Part shown: one piece after another, positions 21,958 through 32,953 of the stretch | Position numbering within the stretch: the stretch's first letter is position 1 | Layout: each line of letters opens with the position of its first letter | Origin: Phanerodontia chrysosporium | Taxonomy: Eukaryota > Basidiomycota > Agaricomycetes > Polyporales > Phanerochaetaceae | NCBI GenBank assembly: GCA_001910725.1 | Contig: MJGA01000023.1 | Coordinates: 124,001 to 188,000 of the forward strand | Reading direction: 5' to 3' | DNA: 64,000 nt | Position numbers and translations under genes: made by a program | The notes under the pieces: generated by a model | What the model was told of the DNA's origin: nothing | What the model saw: only the letters and a program-made list of their open reading frames with translations | Database searches by the model: none

Positions 21958-23800
21958 GTATCCACTCCGTGGTCTTGATGGTGATGAAGTAACTGACGTC
22001 GTATAACTCAGGTTGCGGCCTTCACGGCACCTACAGCAGAGACCTCGGACGCTGTCATCTCCTTCCTGAAGGAAAATGGTATAAACCCCGCCATCATGAC
22101 TCCTGCCGGAGACTGGCTCGCGTTTGACACCACGGTTGGCACGGCCAACGAGCTGTTTAATGCCGACTTCCACGTCTTCGAGCACCAGGACACCGGCACT
22201 CGGAGCATCGTCACCATGGAGTACTCCGTACCTGAGGATCTGTCGGAGCATATCCAGCTTATTCACCCCAGCATCTCGTACGAACAATATTCTCTAGTGT
22301 TGCCCGTCCCCATCTGACTATTCGCATAGGTTCGGCACCAGCGATATTTCTCCCCAACTCCACTTCCCGCAAAGAGAAATTGTTCGCTCAGTCAATTCTA
22401 CGACAAATGGTACTCTCCCGGCGAGCTGTCTTACGAATGTCACTCCCGCGTGTCTCCAAATTGCGCACGGTATTTCTTCCACTCCAGCTGTTGTGGCCTC
22501 CAATACGATTGGTATCGCGGGCTTCATCGACCAGTTTGCCAACCAAGCGGATCTCTCGGTGCGTGCAGCGATTAGGGTGGCTATTCCTGTTTTAACTGAT
22601 GGCAACACATATAGACTTTTCTCAAGATCTTTCGCCCTGATGTTCCACCCCAAACTGCATTCAATCTGGACACTCTAGATGCAGGCACGAATAGTCAGGA
22701 CCCGACTCAAGCCGGTATTCTAGCTGTACGTGCGACAAAGGATGGAAATACTATCGTGTGCACTGACCAGACACCCATAGAATTTTAACATACAGTACAC
22801 AGTGGGCATCGCAACCAACGTCCCTGCAACTTTTATCTCATGCGGAGACAGGACTACAGACAATTTGGCGGGGTTCGTGGACTTTGCCAACTTCGTCAAT
22901 AATTTGGCAAATCCGCCACAAGTTGTCAGTACTAGCTATGGCCTAAACGAGAATCTGGTTTCTCGAAACGTAGCGAAGTGGGTTCCCTTCTCGACTTGTC
23001 AATGTCGGCTTAACTGAGCTGTGCACACCAAGTTCGCTATGCAATACCTACCAAGCGCTCGGTGCAAGGGGCGTTTCCGTTATATTCTCGTCGGGCGACG
23101 GTGCTGTCAGTGGTCTCCGGCCTGTCCGTTGCACCACCTTTGGGGCCTCCTTCCCGTCCGGTTGCCCGTTGTACGTGGGTTGTACACGTGTTGGGCACTA
23201 TCACTGACTGTGCTACCGTCAGCGTGACATCTGTCGGCTCTACCAACATCAACGCCACCACGCCCCCTTTCGAGACAGCCTCATTCTTCACGTCCGGAGG
23301 GTTCTCCAACACTTTTGCACAGCCGAGCTACCAAATCCCCGCAGTGTCGCATTTCCTTTCTATACTTGGAAGCACGAACGCGGGAAAGTTCAACCCATCG
23401 GGGCGGGGCTATCCTGATGTCACGGCAGTCGGAGAGGATGTCGAGTGCATATTCCAGCAGACGAATCAGACAGCCTCTGGGACTGGGATCGCGGCTCCGA
23501 TCTTTGCAAGCGTGATTGCACTCATCAACGACCGCCTTGCACAGGCGGGCAAGGGTCCGCTCGGTTTCCTCAACCCGTTCCTCTATGGCGCCGCCGCCGC
23601 GACCTTTAATGATATTCAGGCCGGCAGCAACCCAGGCTGCAACACCAAAGGGTTCTCCGCAGTTGCAGGCTGGGACCCGGTGCGTGGCACGCAAGCGTAG
23701 GGCGACACTTTTGGCTGACTTTTGCACCCAGGTCTCTGGCCTTGGGTCTCCCAACTTTGATGCACTGCTTGCAGCAGCAGAAATTGTTTCTGGCCTTTAA
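21697..23800 (+). CDS. Pseudo-sedolisin A (S53 family, catalytic residues lost)
   Basis: Exons 21697-21957, 22012-22277, 22330-22558, 22615-22725, 22781-22977, 23033-23170, 23223-23679 and 23732-23800 give 575 codons, all in phase. A signal peptide (MLARSLIVLSLFSAALC) and a Pro-kumamolisin-type prodomain (SMRIALTQQDPEGL, GDWLAF, VSTPGNARY) precede the S53 domain: VGIATNVPATFISCG, SYGLNEN, FSSGDGAVSG, FTSGGFSN, LGFLNPFLY. Active sedolisins use Glu and Asp in an E-x3-D-x-QY segment and Ser in a GTS-x3-P segment. Here these read LANFNIQY and SGTGIAAP, so Glu is Leu, Asp is Asn and Ser is Gly. The oxyanion Asp (SSGD) is kept. It is likely secreted but not a protease by the usual mechanism. Confidence 0.88.
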
Positions 23801-24501
23801 TAACGAAGGTTGTCTGAGAATATGTACGGTATTCGGAAAGAGGACGCTAGTATAGTCTGCATCGCCTCGCAATGGGTCCGTCGAGAGCAATATCAATGAC
23901 TCGAGTGTCCTTCCTTATTTTCTGCACCTTGCACTGGGACCTTTGTCAATATCTGCGTCCGTGACCGCGTTGCTTTGCTTCAGGACGCTCTGGCTTCAGT
24001 CAAAGTTGTAGAGTGAATCGCGGTGAGGACGAGTAAGAAAAGAGAGCTTATCCGGTTAGACGCCAGGGTAAGCAGCTTCCACTTACATACTCTATGTTTT
24101 GGAAGCGTAGCATTGTATTGGCCCACGCGTCCTTGTCCTCATCCCCGGTCTTGCTCTATCCCGCCTTGGTTACATCTACGCCACTCGTCGCAGGCTACAA
24201 GCTCCTGTGTGACTCCGGAGACTCCGAATACAAGTGCATCGCGCGCCTCGTGCTGATTATCGAGCTCGCTTTCACGGAGGACAAAGAGCAGCCTCGGTGT
24301 CTTGACCACCGAACATCGATCTGTCCTGCTCCCTCGTATCCTCGTGGCACAGAACAAACAGGCTGTCTACAACGTGGGGTCGTGGAAAAGTTTGGTATAA
24401 ATCTGCAGGACATCGCTTAGCTCAGAATCCAAGTACGGACTTCTCCTAGACGCTGTCCCTCCGACCCCGCCTCACCTCTTTCCCAACCACCACTTCTCAT
24501 C
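23801..24501. other. Intergenic upstream of the Chk2-type kinase
   Basis: About 700 bp without a supported gene. The end near 24480 is pyrimidine-rich and precedes the kinase start codon directly. Confidence 0.4.
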
Positions 24502-26868
24502 ATGCAGCGACCAAACGACCTCGACGACCAGATGGCACTCGACCCATATCCTGCGACGCAGATCGACTCGCAGCAGGCTACACAGCTCTCTGAGCCCGCA
24601 AGCCAACGGCCGACGGAGACGCATCTCTGGGGTTACCTCGTGCCATGCAGCCCCCAGCAGCGCCGCATCGACTTCAGCAGAGAAAAGCACACGTACAAGA
24701 TTGGCCGCAACCGCGACCAGTTTATTGGCAACGACCACCTCCTCTCGGGCATGAAGATCAGTGAGTCTTTCTCCGCAGCCAGCGACCCGCGCGCGGTGTG
24801 GCGTCGTGCACCTGCTACGCGACTTCGGCCACGGACTGGCTGACGCGACGCACAGGCAACCAGCATTGCGAGATTCGATGGGATGGGCGCGACGACAAGA
24901 ACTCGACGATCACTGTGTACGACAACTCGAGTAACGGCACCTTCGTACGTACCCCGCGTTCTGTTGCATGTGCGCTGCTGATCACGTCCGCTTTGAAGAT
25001 CAACGGCGAGAAGATTGGCAAGGGTCGCTACGCAGTACTCAAAGAAGGCAACGAAATCGCGTTTGGTACTCCCCAGCCCAACCCCGGTGCTGCAGATGAC
25101 TATCGTGCGTCTACGCGCGCTTTTACTAGATGTTGAAACTCACGCGTCGTCTCAAGGTTTTATCTATCGCCACCTTGCGGCCGGGCCTCCTATCGAAGGC
25201 CTATACGCGCACTACGATATTACAGAAGAGCTGGGCAAGGGCTCGTTCGCGACTGTGATGAAGGCTATGTGCAAAGAGAACGGCCACTGGTATGCAGTGA
25301 AGATGATCCAGACTAAGAACTTGAAGCGGTCAATGACCAAGCAGCAGCCGAACGGCGACCGTGTCTCTGTTGACGCGTCCATAGCTTTGCACAAGGAGGT
25401 CCAGATACTGCAGAAGCTCCAGCACCCAAATATCTGCCAACTAAAGGAGGTCTTTTACGAACCCGATTACGTCCGTGAGTTTCTGGCCGGGCTATTGAGA
25501 TGGCACAGTCGATTAACTTCCGCAGACATCGTTTTGGAGTGGATTGCCGGCGGCGATCTATTAGAGTATATCATCAAACGGGGTGGCCTCTGTGAGTATC
25601 TGCTTATCATAATTCAGATTGGCGACTCAGTCACGTTTCCATAGCCGAGGACGAGACACGGCACATAACATATCAACTGTGCGAGGCCTTGGCTGTAAGT
25701 GACTCTTCGTCGACCATTGGCATGGGCTTACCAGGGCGTAGTACATCCACAGTCAAGGCATTGCCCACCGCGACTTGAAGCCTGAGAACGTCCTACTCAC
25801 GACAGATAACCCTCCAATAGTCAAGGTCGCGGATTTTGGCCTTGCTAAGGCTATAGACAGCCTGACGATGTTGCGCGTGCGTTTTCAACTTCAATTCGAG
25901 CATCAATGGGCAAAAGACTGATGGGACGCGGACGATAGACAATGTGCGGAACACCAAGTTACCTTGCTCCCGAGGTTGTCCAGCAAAATGGCAACGAGGG
26001 ATACCAGCAGGTGGTCGACAGCTGGTCTGTCGGCGTCATCGTGTTTTCCATGTGGGTCTCCAAAGTCTCGTAGATCCACTTGTGCTGACCAGCGCTCAGG
26101 TTGACGAACGCGAGCCCATTCATCGAGCCGAGCTACACATCAGACGTTAAGACCAAAATTCTCGAGCGTACCGTCGACTGGAGTCTCCTGAACACATTCC
26201 AAGTCTCTCCTCTCGCACGAGACTTCATCCGGAGACTGCTTGAGCCCGATCCGGAGATGCGGCTCACATTGACCGACGCTCTGAGCCACGACTGGCTCGC
26301 ACCGTACGCCGCGGAGATGCGCACGAAGCGCGAACAAACTGCGACGCCGCCTCTGTCGCCCGTCGCACAGCTGCCGCGCGACATCTCGATGGCGGATGCC
26401 GAGCAGGAGGACGAACCTCCGTCGTCGCAGACGAGCTCTCACTACGCCGTGCCGGGTGCGTTCCCGAGCGGGTCGCAGGACCCGACGCGCGCTCTGCAGC
26501 GCCGGCGCAAGGTGCTCGCTGAGGCGCGTGAGCGGGGGAACGAGCCACCGGTACCCGAGGAGATGCTCGCGCACGTCGCGGACGAGGACAGCAGCGAGGG
26601 CGACACGCCCACACCTGTGGGTGCGCCACGCCGCGCGCTCAAGCGCAAGGCCGGCGACGAGTTTGACTCGTCGCTGAGCCCCATGCCCGAGGATGACGAG
26701 GGCGAGCCAGGACCCAGCTCGCGGAAGGGTCGGACGGCAACGAATGGGACGCCTGCGCGCAGGGGCCCGAAGGCCGGACGCGGGCGCGGTGGGAAGGTGG
26801 TCCAAACGAACGTTGAGGACGAGACGCGGGTGCGTCGGTCGAACCGCATTGGCCAGGTTCGTGCGTAA
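24502..26868 (+). CDS. CHK2: Chk2/Rad53/Cds1-type checkpoint kinase with N-terminal FHA domain
   Basis: Exons 24502-24760, 24856-24944, 24999-25104, 25157-25474, 25526-25591, 25645-25694, 25742-25876, 25939-26051 and 26100-26868 give 634 codons. The N-terminus has TQ pairs (PATQ, QATQ), possible ATM/ATR sites. The FHA domain (about 35-150) has YKIGR, ISNQHCEI and NSSNGTF. The kinase (about 170-450) has [16 protein letters not shown] with the VAIK-type Lys, [21 protein letters not shown], and [13 protein letters not shown] at the end of the activation loop. The tail carries basic nuclear-localisation candidates (RRALKRKAG) and [12 protein letters not shown]. One FHA domain, as in Cds1 and mammalian Chk2. 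It acts in the nucleus downstream of ATM/ATR kinases. The spliced lengths keep phase throughout. Confidence 0.95.
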
Positions 26869-27216
26869 ACGGAGGCCATGTCTTGGTGGAATTATCGCTT
26901 TCCTTGCTTGACTACTGGGAGACTGCTTTCTTGAGTGTTTTCATGTGTGCGCTTTTGAGCTCGTTTTGTGTTACTAATTACCAGTGTATTGTACTTGTAA
27001 TGCACGATGCTTATTTTCATGCAAGAGCACAGGAAGATAATTGTTCCTTGCGAGAGGTGAATAGCGGTAATTCAAGCAGTCCGACCCGATAGCACTACAA
27101 TACCAAGAGTTGAGAGGAGAGCAAGGATGTCGAGAAAACATGGATCCGCACAGCATATACAGAGCAAGAAAATGATGGGTAAAAACAGAATGCGAGCTCT
27201 ATAGACTTGATACCTT
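26869..27216. other. Convergent spacer
   Basis: About 350 bp between stop codons of the kinase and the Zn(2)Cys(6) gene; AT-rich, presumably both 3' ends. Confidence 0.5.
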
Positions 27217-28252
27217 CTACTTCGTCGGACCCCGTCTGATCCTAGATGGCATTGTAAATTGCGGGCGAGAGCGTTGCCCTCGATATGTCACTTTGGGAAT
27301 GACACAGTCCTTGGCCTCCCCTTTCTGCGGGGAGGCGCAGGCCCTAAGTAGTAAGAGAACACGTCAGCCAACGGTAGATCACGTTATGCACAAGACGATA
27401 CTTACTCGCAGCTGTCCGCACCTGCAAGGCGTACGCAGCGCTTGTGGCGGGATCGGCACTCCAGGCATGCGATGTCGATAGGCGGTCGCCGCGACGACGA
27501 TGAGGACCCGGTGCTCGCATGCCTCGCACGCGTGTACTTGCCCTTGAGACTGGTTTTCGAGCCCTTCTGAGGGCTTCCCGCGGACACGTCGTCAGCCTCG
27601 GACCTAGAGTCGATGCGCCCGGGTGAAGCGCACAATAGCGGGATGTCGAAGCTGCCGAGCGGCGTAGGCGTTTGCGCTCGCTGGCTCGGGACGATAACTG
27701 GCGGGGGTGGGAGGGTAGGCGAAGCCGGCGTATGCATAGAGATGTCGAGGTTCGGGACCAAGGTATCTATGGCGTCGGGGATAGGACCAAAGGCGGTGTT
27801 GGATAGGAGGTACGGATCGTGGGGCATGTACTGTGAATCCGCAGGCGGTTCATATTGAGGAAGTGCCTGCGCGTACAGAGGCTCGAAGGAAAGTGGAGGC
27901 GTCTGCGCCGACGGTTCCGCGTACACGTCCCACCCTTGTGGCTCTTGTGGCAGCTGCGCTCCCTAGGAAGACATTCATGAGCGACGACCCTGTATGAAAT
28001 CTGGTATAACACACCCATACACCGGTAGTGTCCCAGTCAGGCAGGTACGGCAGCTCAGCGAATGGGCCTGACTCGAGTGCCGCTTCGGTGTGCATATAGC
28101 CCGCGTCGACCGGCGGCCACGGGTCCTCTCCAACGCCGACCCACTCGCTGCTCCACGCCCCGTCGCCCTGCGCCGAGCTGGAGAGGTATTACTGTGAGTT
28201 CAAAAGGAACATCACGGGAGACGGCGCACCTAAAGTCCAAGGCGAAGTTCAT
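27217..28252 (-). CDS. Zn(2)Cys(6)-like protein with C-terminal cluster
   Basis: Exons 28252-28230, 28177-28021, 27953-27406 and 27343-27217 join in frame to 284 codons (start MNFALDFSSAQGDG). Most of the protein is Pro/Ser-rich and low in complexity. Near the C-terminus it carries IACLECRSRHKRC then VRLAGADSCEACASPQ and KDCVIP, giving the spacing C-x2-C-x6-C-x8-C-x2-C-x10-C. This resembles the fungal Gal4-type binuclear zinc cluster, but the last loop is longer than the usual 6-8 residues and the cluster sits at the C-terminal end rather than the N-terminus. The tail (TYRGQRSRPQF, RIRRGPTK) is basic. A small DNA-binding regulator is likely; target unknown. Confidence 0.7.
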
Positions 28253-28758
28253 GGGAGGGCAGGCGAGTCGCGCTAGGAGGCCGTATTGAAGTCGCCGCTC
28301 CGTGGTTTAATAAAACGGTGAGGACGAACTCGGCGGCACTCCCGGACTTGATCTGCCGCTTCTCGCGGGGTCGTCTCACGTACATTGTGCTGCGGTGCCC
28401 TGAGGCTCCAGCATCGGGGAATAAAAGCTTGGGCGAGCCCGCCCCATGTGGCGTCCACGGGACACGGTTTAGCGTGGATGAGTGGTAGGCGGGCGCCGGG
28501 CGTCGTGACATCTGCCTCTCCCAGCGGAGACAGGGTTGCCGGCAGTGCGACGCGACCCTGGCGGGATGCGAGGATCAATAAGATCTGGATTCCTATTCGC
28601 ACGCAAGTGACTCGCCGAAACCATCGACAGTCGCGATCTTGGAACGCAATCAGTACTGGCATGCCAAAAATGTTTAGCTCGTGCGCGGCGTCTTGGAAAT
28701 GGAAGAAGCGCAGAGTACAGACCGGGGAAAATAATGCATATATTTATGTACAGAAGCT
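28253..28758. other. Spacer upstream of the Zn(2)Cys(6) gene
   Basis: About 500 bp, presumably the promoter of the minus-strand Zn(2)Cys(6) gene and the 3' end of the next gene. No domain-bearing frame. Confidence 0.4.
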
Positions 28759-30370
28759 CTACACAACGTTGAAGACGAAGTCATCGTCTCCTGGAGCTTC
28801 CATGGGTGCGAACAAACTTGTTGTAATGCCCTTGCTGGACCGTACGCGCTGGGCGATCGCCGTGTCGCGCGTGGCCGGAGCTTGCGCCCGCGACACGCCC
28901 GCGTTTGCGGTCTTTGTCCCGTGTTCTACGACCTTCCCCAAATCGGTGTGTGCTTCTCGTTTCGTGCTGTTTTCCCCTGTTCTTGGCCGGCTGGAGGCGA
29001 GCCGAGACGGCTGAGCGCGTCGTGTGGTAGTCTGTGTGTTTGCCGGCAGGGCTGTAATCTGCGAGTTGCTAACGGAGCGGGTGACCGGACGTGTCCCCGT
29101 GGTGGATGCCGTGGTAGTGGACGATCTCGTCGTAGTTGTGGCCGTAGCAGCCGTACGTGAACGAGACGTGGAAGCGAGAGTGGGCGTAGGAGTAAGTGTT
29201 GAGCGGCTTCGTACTGAATTTTGAGATTCAGGGCGAGTATATCCCGCACCAGAACGCGATCCAGGCCGTGTAATGCCTGCGGCGGAGGGAGCGCGAGAAT
29301 GTGACGGCACAATAGGGCGTGTTAGAGTTTCTTGAGCAGCAGCAAATGGATCGTCGTCATCTACGACGTATCAGTATAGTGGGGAACGCAGACAAGGATG
29401 ACTTACCGATGTCGTCTAGATCAAGGCTTGGGCGATCCAGCGCACCGCTGTCTAGAAGCAACTGTGGGACGTCGATACACAGCTCGATGTCTTGTGAATA
29501 GTACGCGTCCGCTGAGTCGTCTATCCTATCGCCGTGTGCGGCTCGAAGGAGAACACGACCAAAGGCCTTGTAATCAGGCATGTCAAATGGCGGCTCCCAT
29601 CGCTGTTCTGCAAACCCGTCTGTCCCTTCAGATCGCTAAGCAGTATTTGTATCCTCAAGGGCACGTACCGGGGGCCTTCGGCGGCATGTACTCAATCTCG
29701 TCTTCCTCCAGCACAATGCCAGTATTCATCACCCTGCTTCCGTCTACTTCTACCTCTCCAAGATTATCATCTCCCTCCACCCCAAGCTCTAGGTCGCCAT
29801 CGCTCACATCCCAGTAGTTGCCCTTCGTCGCGGGTGTCTTTAGCGCCTTGCTCGTCGCGCTCGGAAGGCGCAAGCTTGTCCGGCGCCGCGCAGCCGAAGG
29901 GAGTAGAAGACACTCGGGTGTCTGAGCAAGCATTCCCGGCGCACCGTCTTGCGTCTCCAGCAGCAGCTTCGCGGCCTGTGGCTTGGGCGTGCGCAGCTGC
30001 TGGGAGGGCGCATACTGCCGGTTTGGAAAGGGTGTCTTGTCTCCCAGCGGCCGTGCGCCATGCGTAAATGGAGTCGCAACTGTCTTCAGTTTGATAGCTG
30101 TCTGCGGGACTTTGTGTGCGTCTGTGGAATCGTAGCCGCGGTCAGCGGCCGTCAGAAGAGTGAATGTGGACTTGACTGACGACTGAAAGGAGTATGCAAG
30201 ACGTTCTTCCCCTTTGACTTTACGGTCATCGAGCCATTATATATTGCATTTTCGCGTAAACCAGCGGTGCGCTGCTTCAGGAGGGCCTTCGCTGGGGTGC
30301 GAGAGTAGGCAAAGTTCGTCGTTGCCGCATCATCGTTGAGCGGGATTTGCATAGGTCGTGAGCTAAGCAT
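28759..30370 (-). CDS. Uncharacterised TP-rich, probably nuclear protein
   Basis: Exons 30370-30181, 30121-29669, 29607-29407 and 29360-28759 join in phase (481 codons, ATG at 30370). Intron 1 (59 bp) uses the less common donor GTCAGT, with a good CTGAC branch site. No known domain was recognised. The N-terminal 150 residues contain several TP dipeptides in basic context (SRTPAK, HTPFS, ATPFT, KTPFPNR, LRTPKP), a KEN-like RENA, and RPLGDK. The middle is acidic (LVLEED-type stretch, EYMPPKAPG). A conserved-looking block WEPPFDMPDYKAFG follows, and the tail is Ser/Thr/Arg-rich. The pattern suggests a CDK-phosphorylated, cell-cycle-regulated nuclear protein, but this is inference. Confidence 0.62.
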
Positions 30371-30847
30371 TACGTGTCTTCGTCGTTGTCGTGTTGAGAA
30401 TGAAAGGAAGGGAAGGAGATATCGCGGTTGTGCACGTCGCGGGCAAGGTGGTGGTTGAGGACGAACCGTGCATGTTTGTCACGTGGGCGGGTTCACAGAT
30501 GGCGCATCATTGTGATGCGCACAGTTCTATATGTGGATTATTCGGCTTTGGCGATGCATCTAAGTGCAAGTTTGTTACTTCGGCGTCTGTCCCAGTAAGC
30601 GTACGTTTCTTACTCGGTCTTGCCGCATTGCATTCTGGCTATGCACCCGAAAAGCACACAGCGCATTCAGTGGACGAGCTGTAACCGTGAAAAAGATCTT
30701 GCCTCACTGAAGCGGGGGGCGTTTGAAGGCGAGTACGGTGCCGTCACGGGCATACACAGGCTGAGAAGGGTACGCCTAGTGGGACGTGACGCGTCATGTA
30801 TCCAACAATCTCTTTCCAAATCACATTTCTTCATATCACCCTGATTG
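30371..30847. other. Spacer between the TP-rich gene and sedolisin B
   Basis: About 480 bp, promoter of the minus-strand TP-rich gene and 3' end of sedolisin B. No gene seen. Confidence 0.45.
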
Positions 30848-32953
30848 CTACAAGCCGGACACAATTTCTGCCACAGCGAGCAGCTGAGTAAAATTAGGCG
30901 ACCCAAGACCGGAAACCTAAGCCCATATCTCAGTGAGACGACATCACTCTACACAAACCACACGCCACGCACCGGATCCCAGCCTGCAACTGCGGAGAAA
31001 CCAACCGTGCTACACCCCGGGTTTCTGCCCGTCTGGATATCGTGAAAGGTCGCGGCGGCGGCGCCATAAAGGAGGGGGTTGAGGAAACCAAGCGGGCCCC
31101 TCTTATTCTGTGCAAGGCGGTCGTTGATGAGTGCAATCATACTTGCGAAAATCGGGGACGATATTCCCGTGCCCGCGCCAGTCTGATTCTGCTGTTGGAG
31201 TACAAACTCGACATTCTGCCCAACTACCGCAACATCGGGAAAACCGCGCCCTGAGGTGTTAAACTTGCCCGCGTTCGTGTTTCCGAGCACGGAGAGAAAA
31301 TGCGACACCGCGGGTATCTGAAAGCTCTGCAGAGGGAAGTAGTTGGAGAATCCTCCGGAAGTGAAGGTTGCGGCGGTCTCAGCAGCGCCCGTAGTGGCGT
31401 TAATCACCGTAGAACCCACAGAAGTAAGGCTGATAACGATTTAGTCAGCGACAATGCGAAGCATGCACAGAGCTCACGTACAACGGGCAACTCGACGGGA
31501 AGGTGGGCTGAAACGTAGTGCAGCGGACGGGCTGGCTGCCGCTGACACCCCCGTTTCCGGATGAGAATAGAACAGATATGCCCTTTGCACCGAGTGCTGC
31601 ATAAACATTGCAAAGCGCACTTTGGGAAATCAGTTGGGGCCAAGCCAGTATGGACAGGTGATCGAGACGACCCACTTGGCTACGTTGACAGAGACGGTGT
31701 TTTCGTTCAACCCATAGCTAATGCTGACGACATTTGGTGGACTCGCCAAATTATTCACGAAATTAGCCCAGTCCATGAATCCAGACACGTTATCCGTGAC
31801 TTTGGTACCGCACGAGATGAATGTCGCAGGGACATTCGTAGCAAGGCCGACTGTGTACTGCATATTGCTGCCCTACCAGTAGTTTTGTCAGTGTAAATAG
31901 AGACAGCGTCATCGGCTGTTACACGTACAGCAGTACTGCCAGCACTGGCTGGGTTCTGATCGTTGGATCCCCCATCCAGAATGTCCAAACTAAAACCGGT
32001 TTGGGGCGGAATATCAGGGCGGAAAGTCTTGAGAAAAGTCTGGAAACGTCTGAATTAGTAACCGCAGAAGTCTTCAGTTTACTGTGCGCACCGAGAAATC
32101 TGCTAAGTTGGCAAACTGGTTGATGAATCCCGCGATGCCAATCGTATTGGAGGCTACAACAGCTGGAGTGGAGGGAATACCATACAGCGTTTGAAGACAT
32201 GCGGGGGTGACATTCGTGAGGCAGCTCGCCTGGAGAGTACCATTCGCCGTTGAATTGACCGAGCGTACAACTTCACTCTGCTGAAAGTGGAGTTGGGGAG
32301 AACTATCGCCGGTGCTGAACCTGTGCGAACAGTCAGCTGAAGACGGGTAACACTGGGAAAATTATCCATACGAAACACTGGGATGAACAAGCTGGATATG
32401 CTCCGACAGGTCCTCAGGCACGGAATACTCCATGGTGACGAGGCTCTGGACACCAGTATCCTGGTGCTCGAAGACGTGGAAGTCGGCATCGAACAGCTCA
32501 TTGGCTGTGCCGACAGTAGCCTCGAAGGCAAGCCAATCCCCGGCAGGAGATACGATCGTTGGGTTTATACCATTCTCCTTCAGAAAGGAGATAACAGCAT
32601 CCGAGGTCTCAGCTGTGGGCGCTGTGAAGGCCGCTACCTGGATCGTATGTCATCAGCTCTGGTCGGTGCTGCTACGCACGCAACACACACACCTGATCTT
32701 GCGTCAGGAACCTCTGGTACCGTGCACTGCCTGGGGTGCTCACGGCCATGAGGGCATCTGTCAGACCCTCGGGGTCCTGCTGGGTGAGCGCAATGCGCAT
32801 GCTCAAGACCGTGTCAGGTGCGGCGCGACCCCGCTTGACAAAGCCAAACGGAACATCGCTACGGCTCTCGTGCACCTTCATAGCCCGGCGACCAAGAGGG
32901 TCGCATAGGGCAGCGGAAAAGAGAGAGAGAACGATGAGACTCCTTGCCAGCAT
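30848..32953 (-). CDS. Pseudo-sedolisin B (S53 family, catalytic residues lost)
   Basis: Exons 32953-32693, 32637-32372, 32320-32092, 32039-31929, 31872-31676, 31619-31482, 31429-30973 and 30916-30848 have exactly the same eight lengths as sedolisin A and encode 575 codons. Signal peptide and prodomain are nearly identical to A; later exons have diverged (for example MDWANFVNNLASPP against VDFANFVNNLANPP). The catalytic sites read TAGSNMQY, GAGTGISSP and SSGNGGVSG: Glu is Thr, Asp is Asn, Ser is Gly, and here even the oxyanion Asp is Asn. The frame is fully open and the splice sites are intact, so the gene is under constraint despite loss of the active site. Convergent with A, 7 kb apart at the 3' ends. 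Confidence 0.88.

Noticed and set aside
21285..21965. 226-codon minus-strand frame, repeated at 32736-33365 on the plus strand
   Set aside because: It is the antisense of the sedolisin promoter and exon 1; its duplication reflects the inverted repeat, not a second gene.
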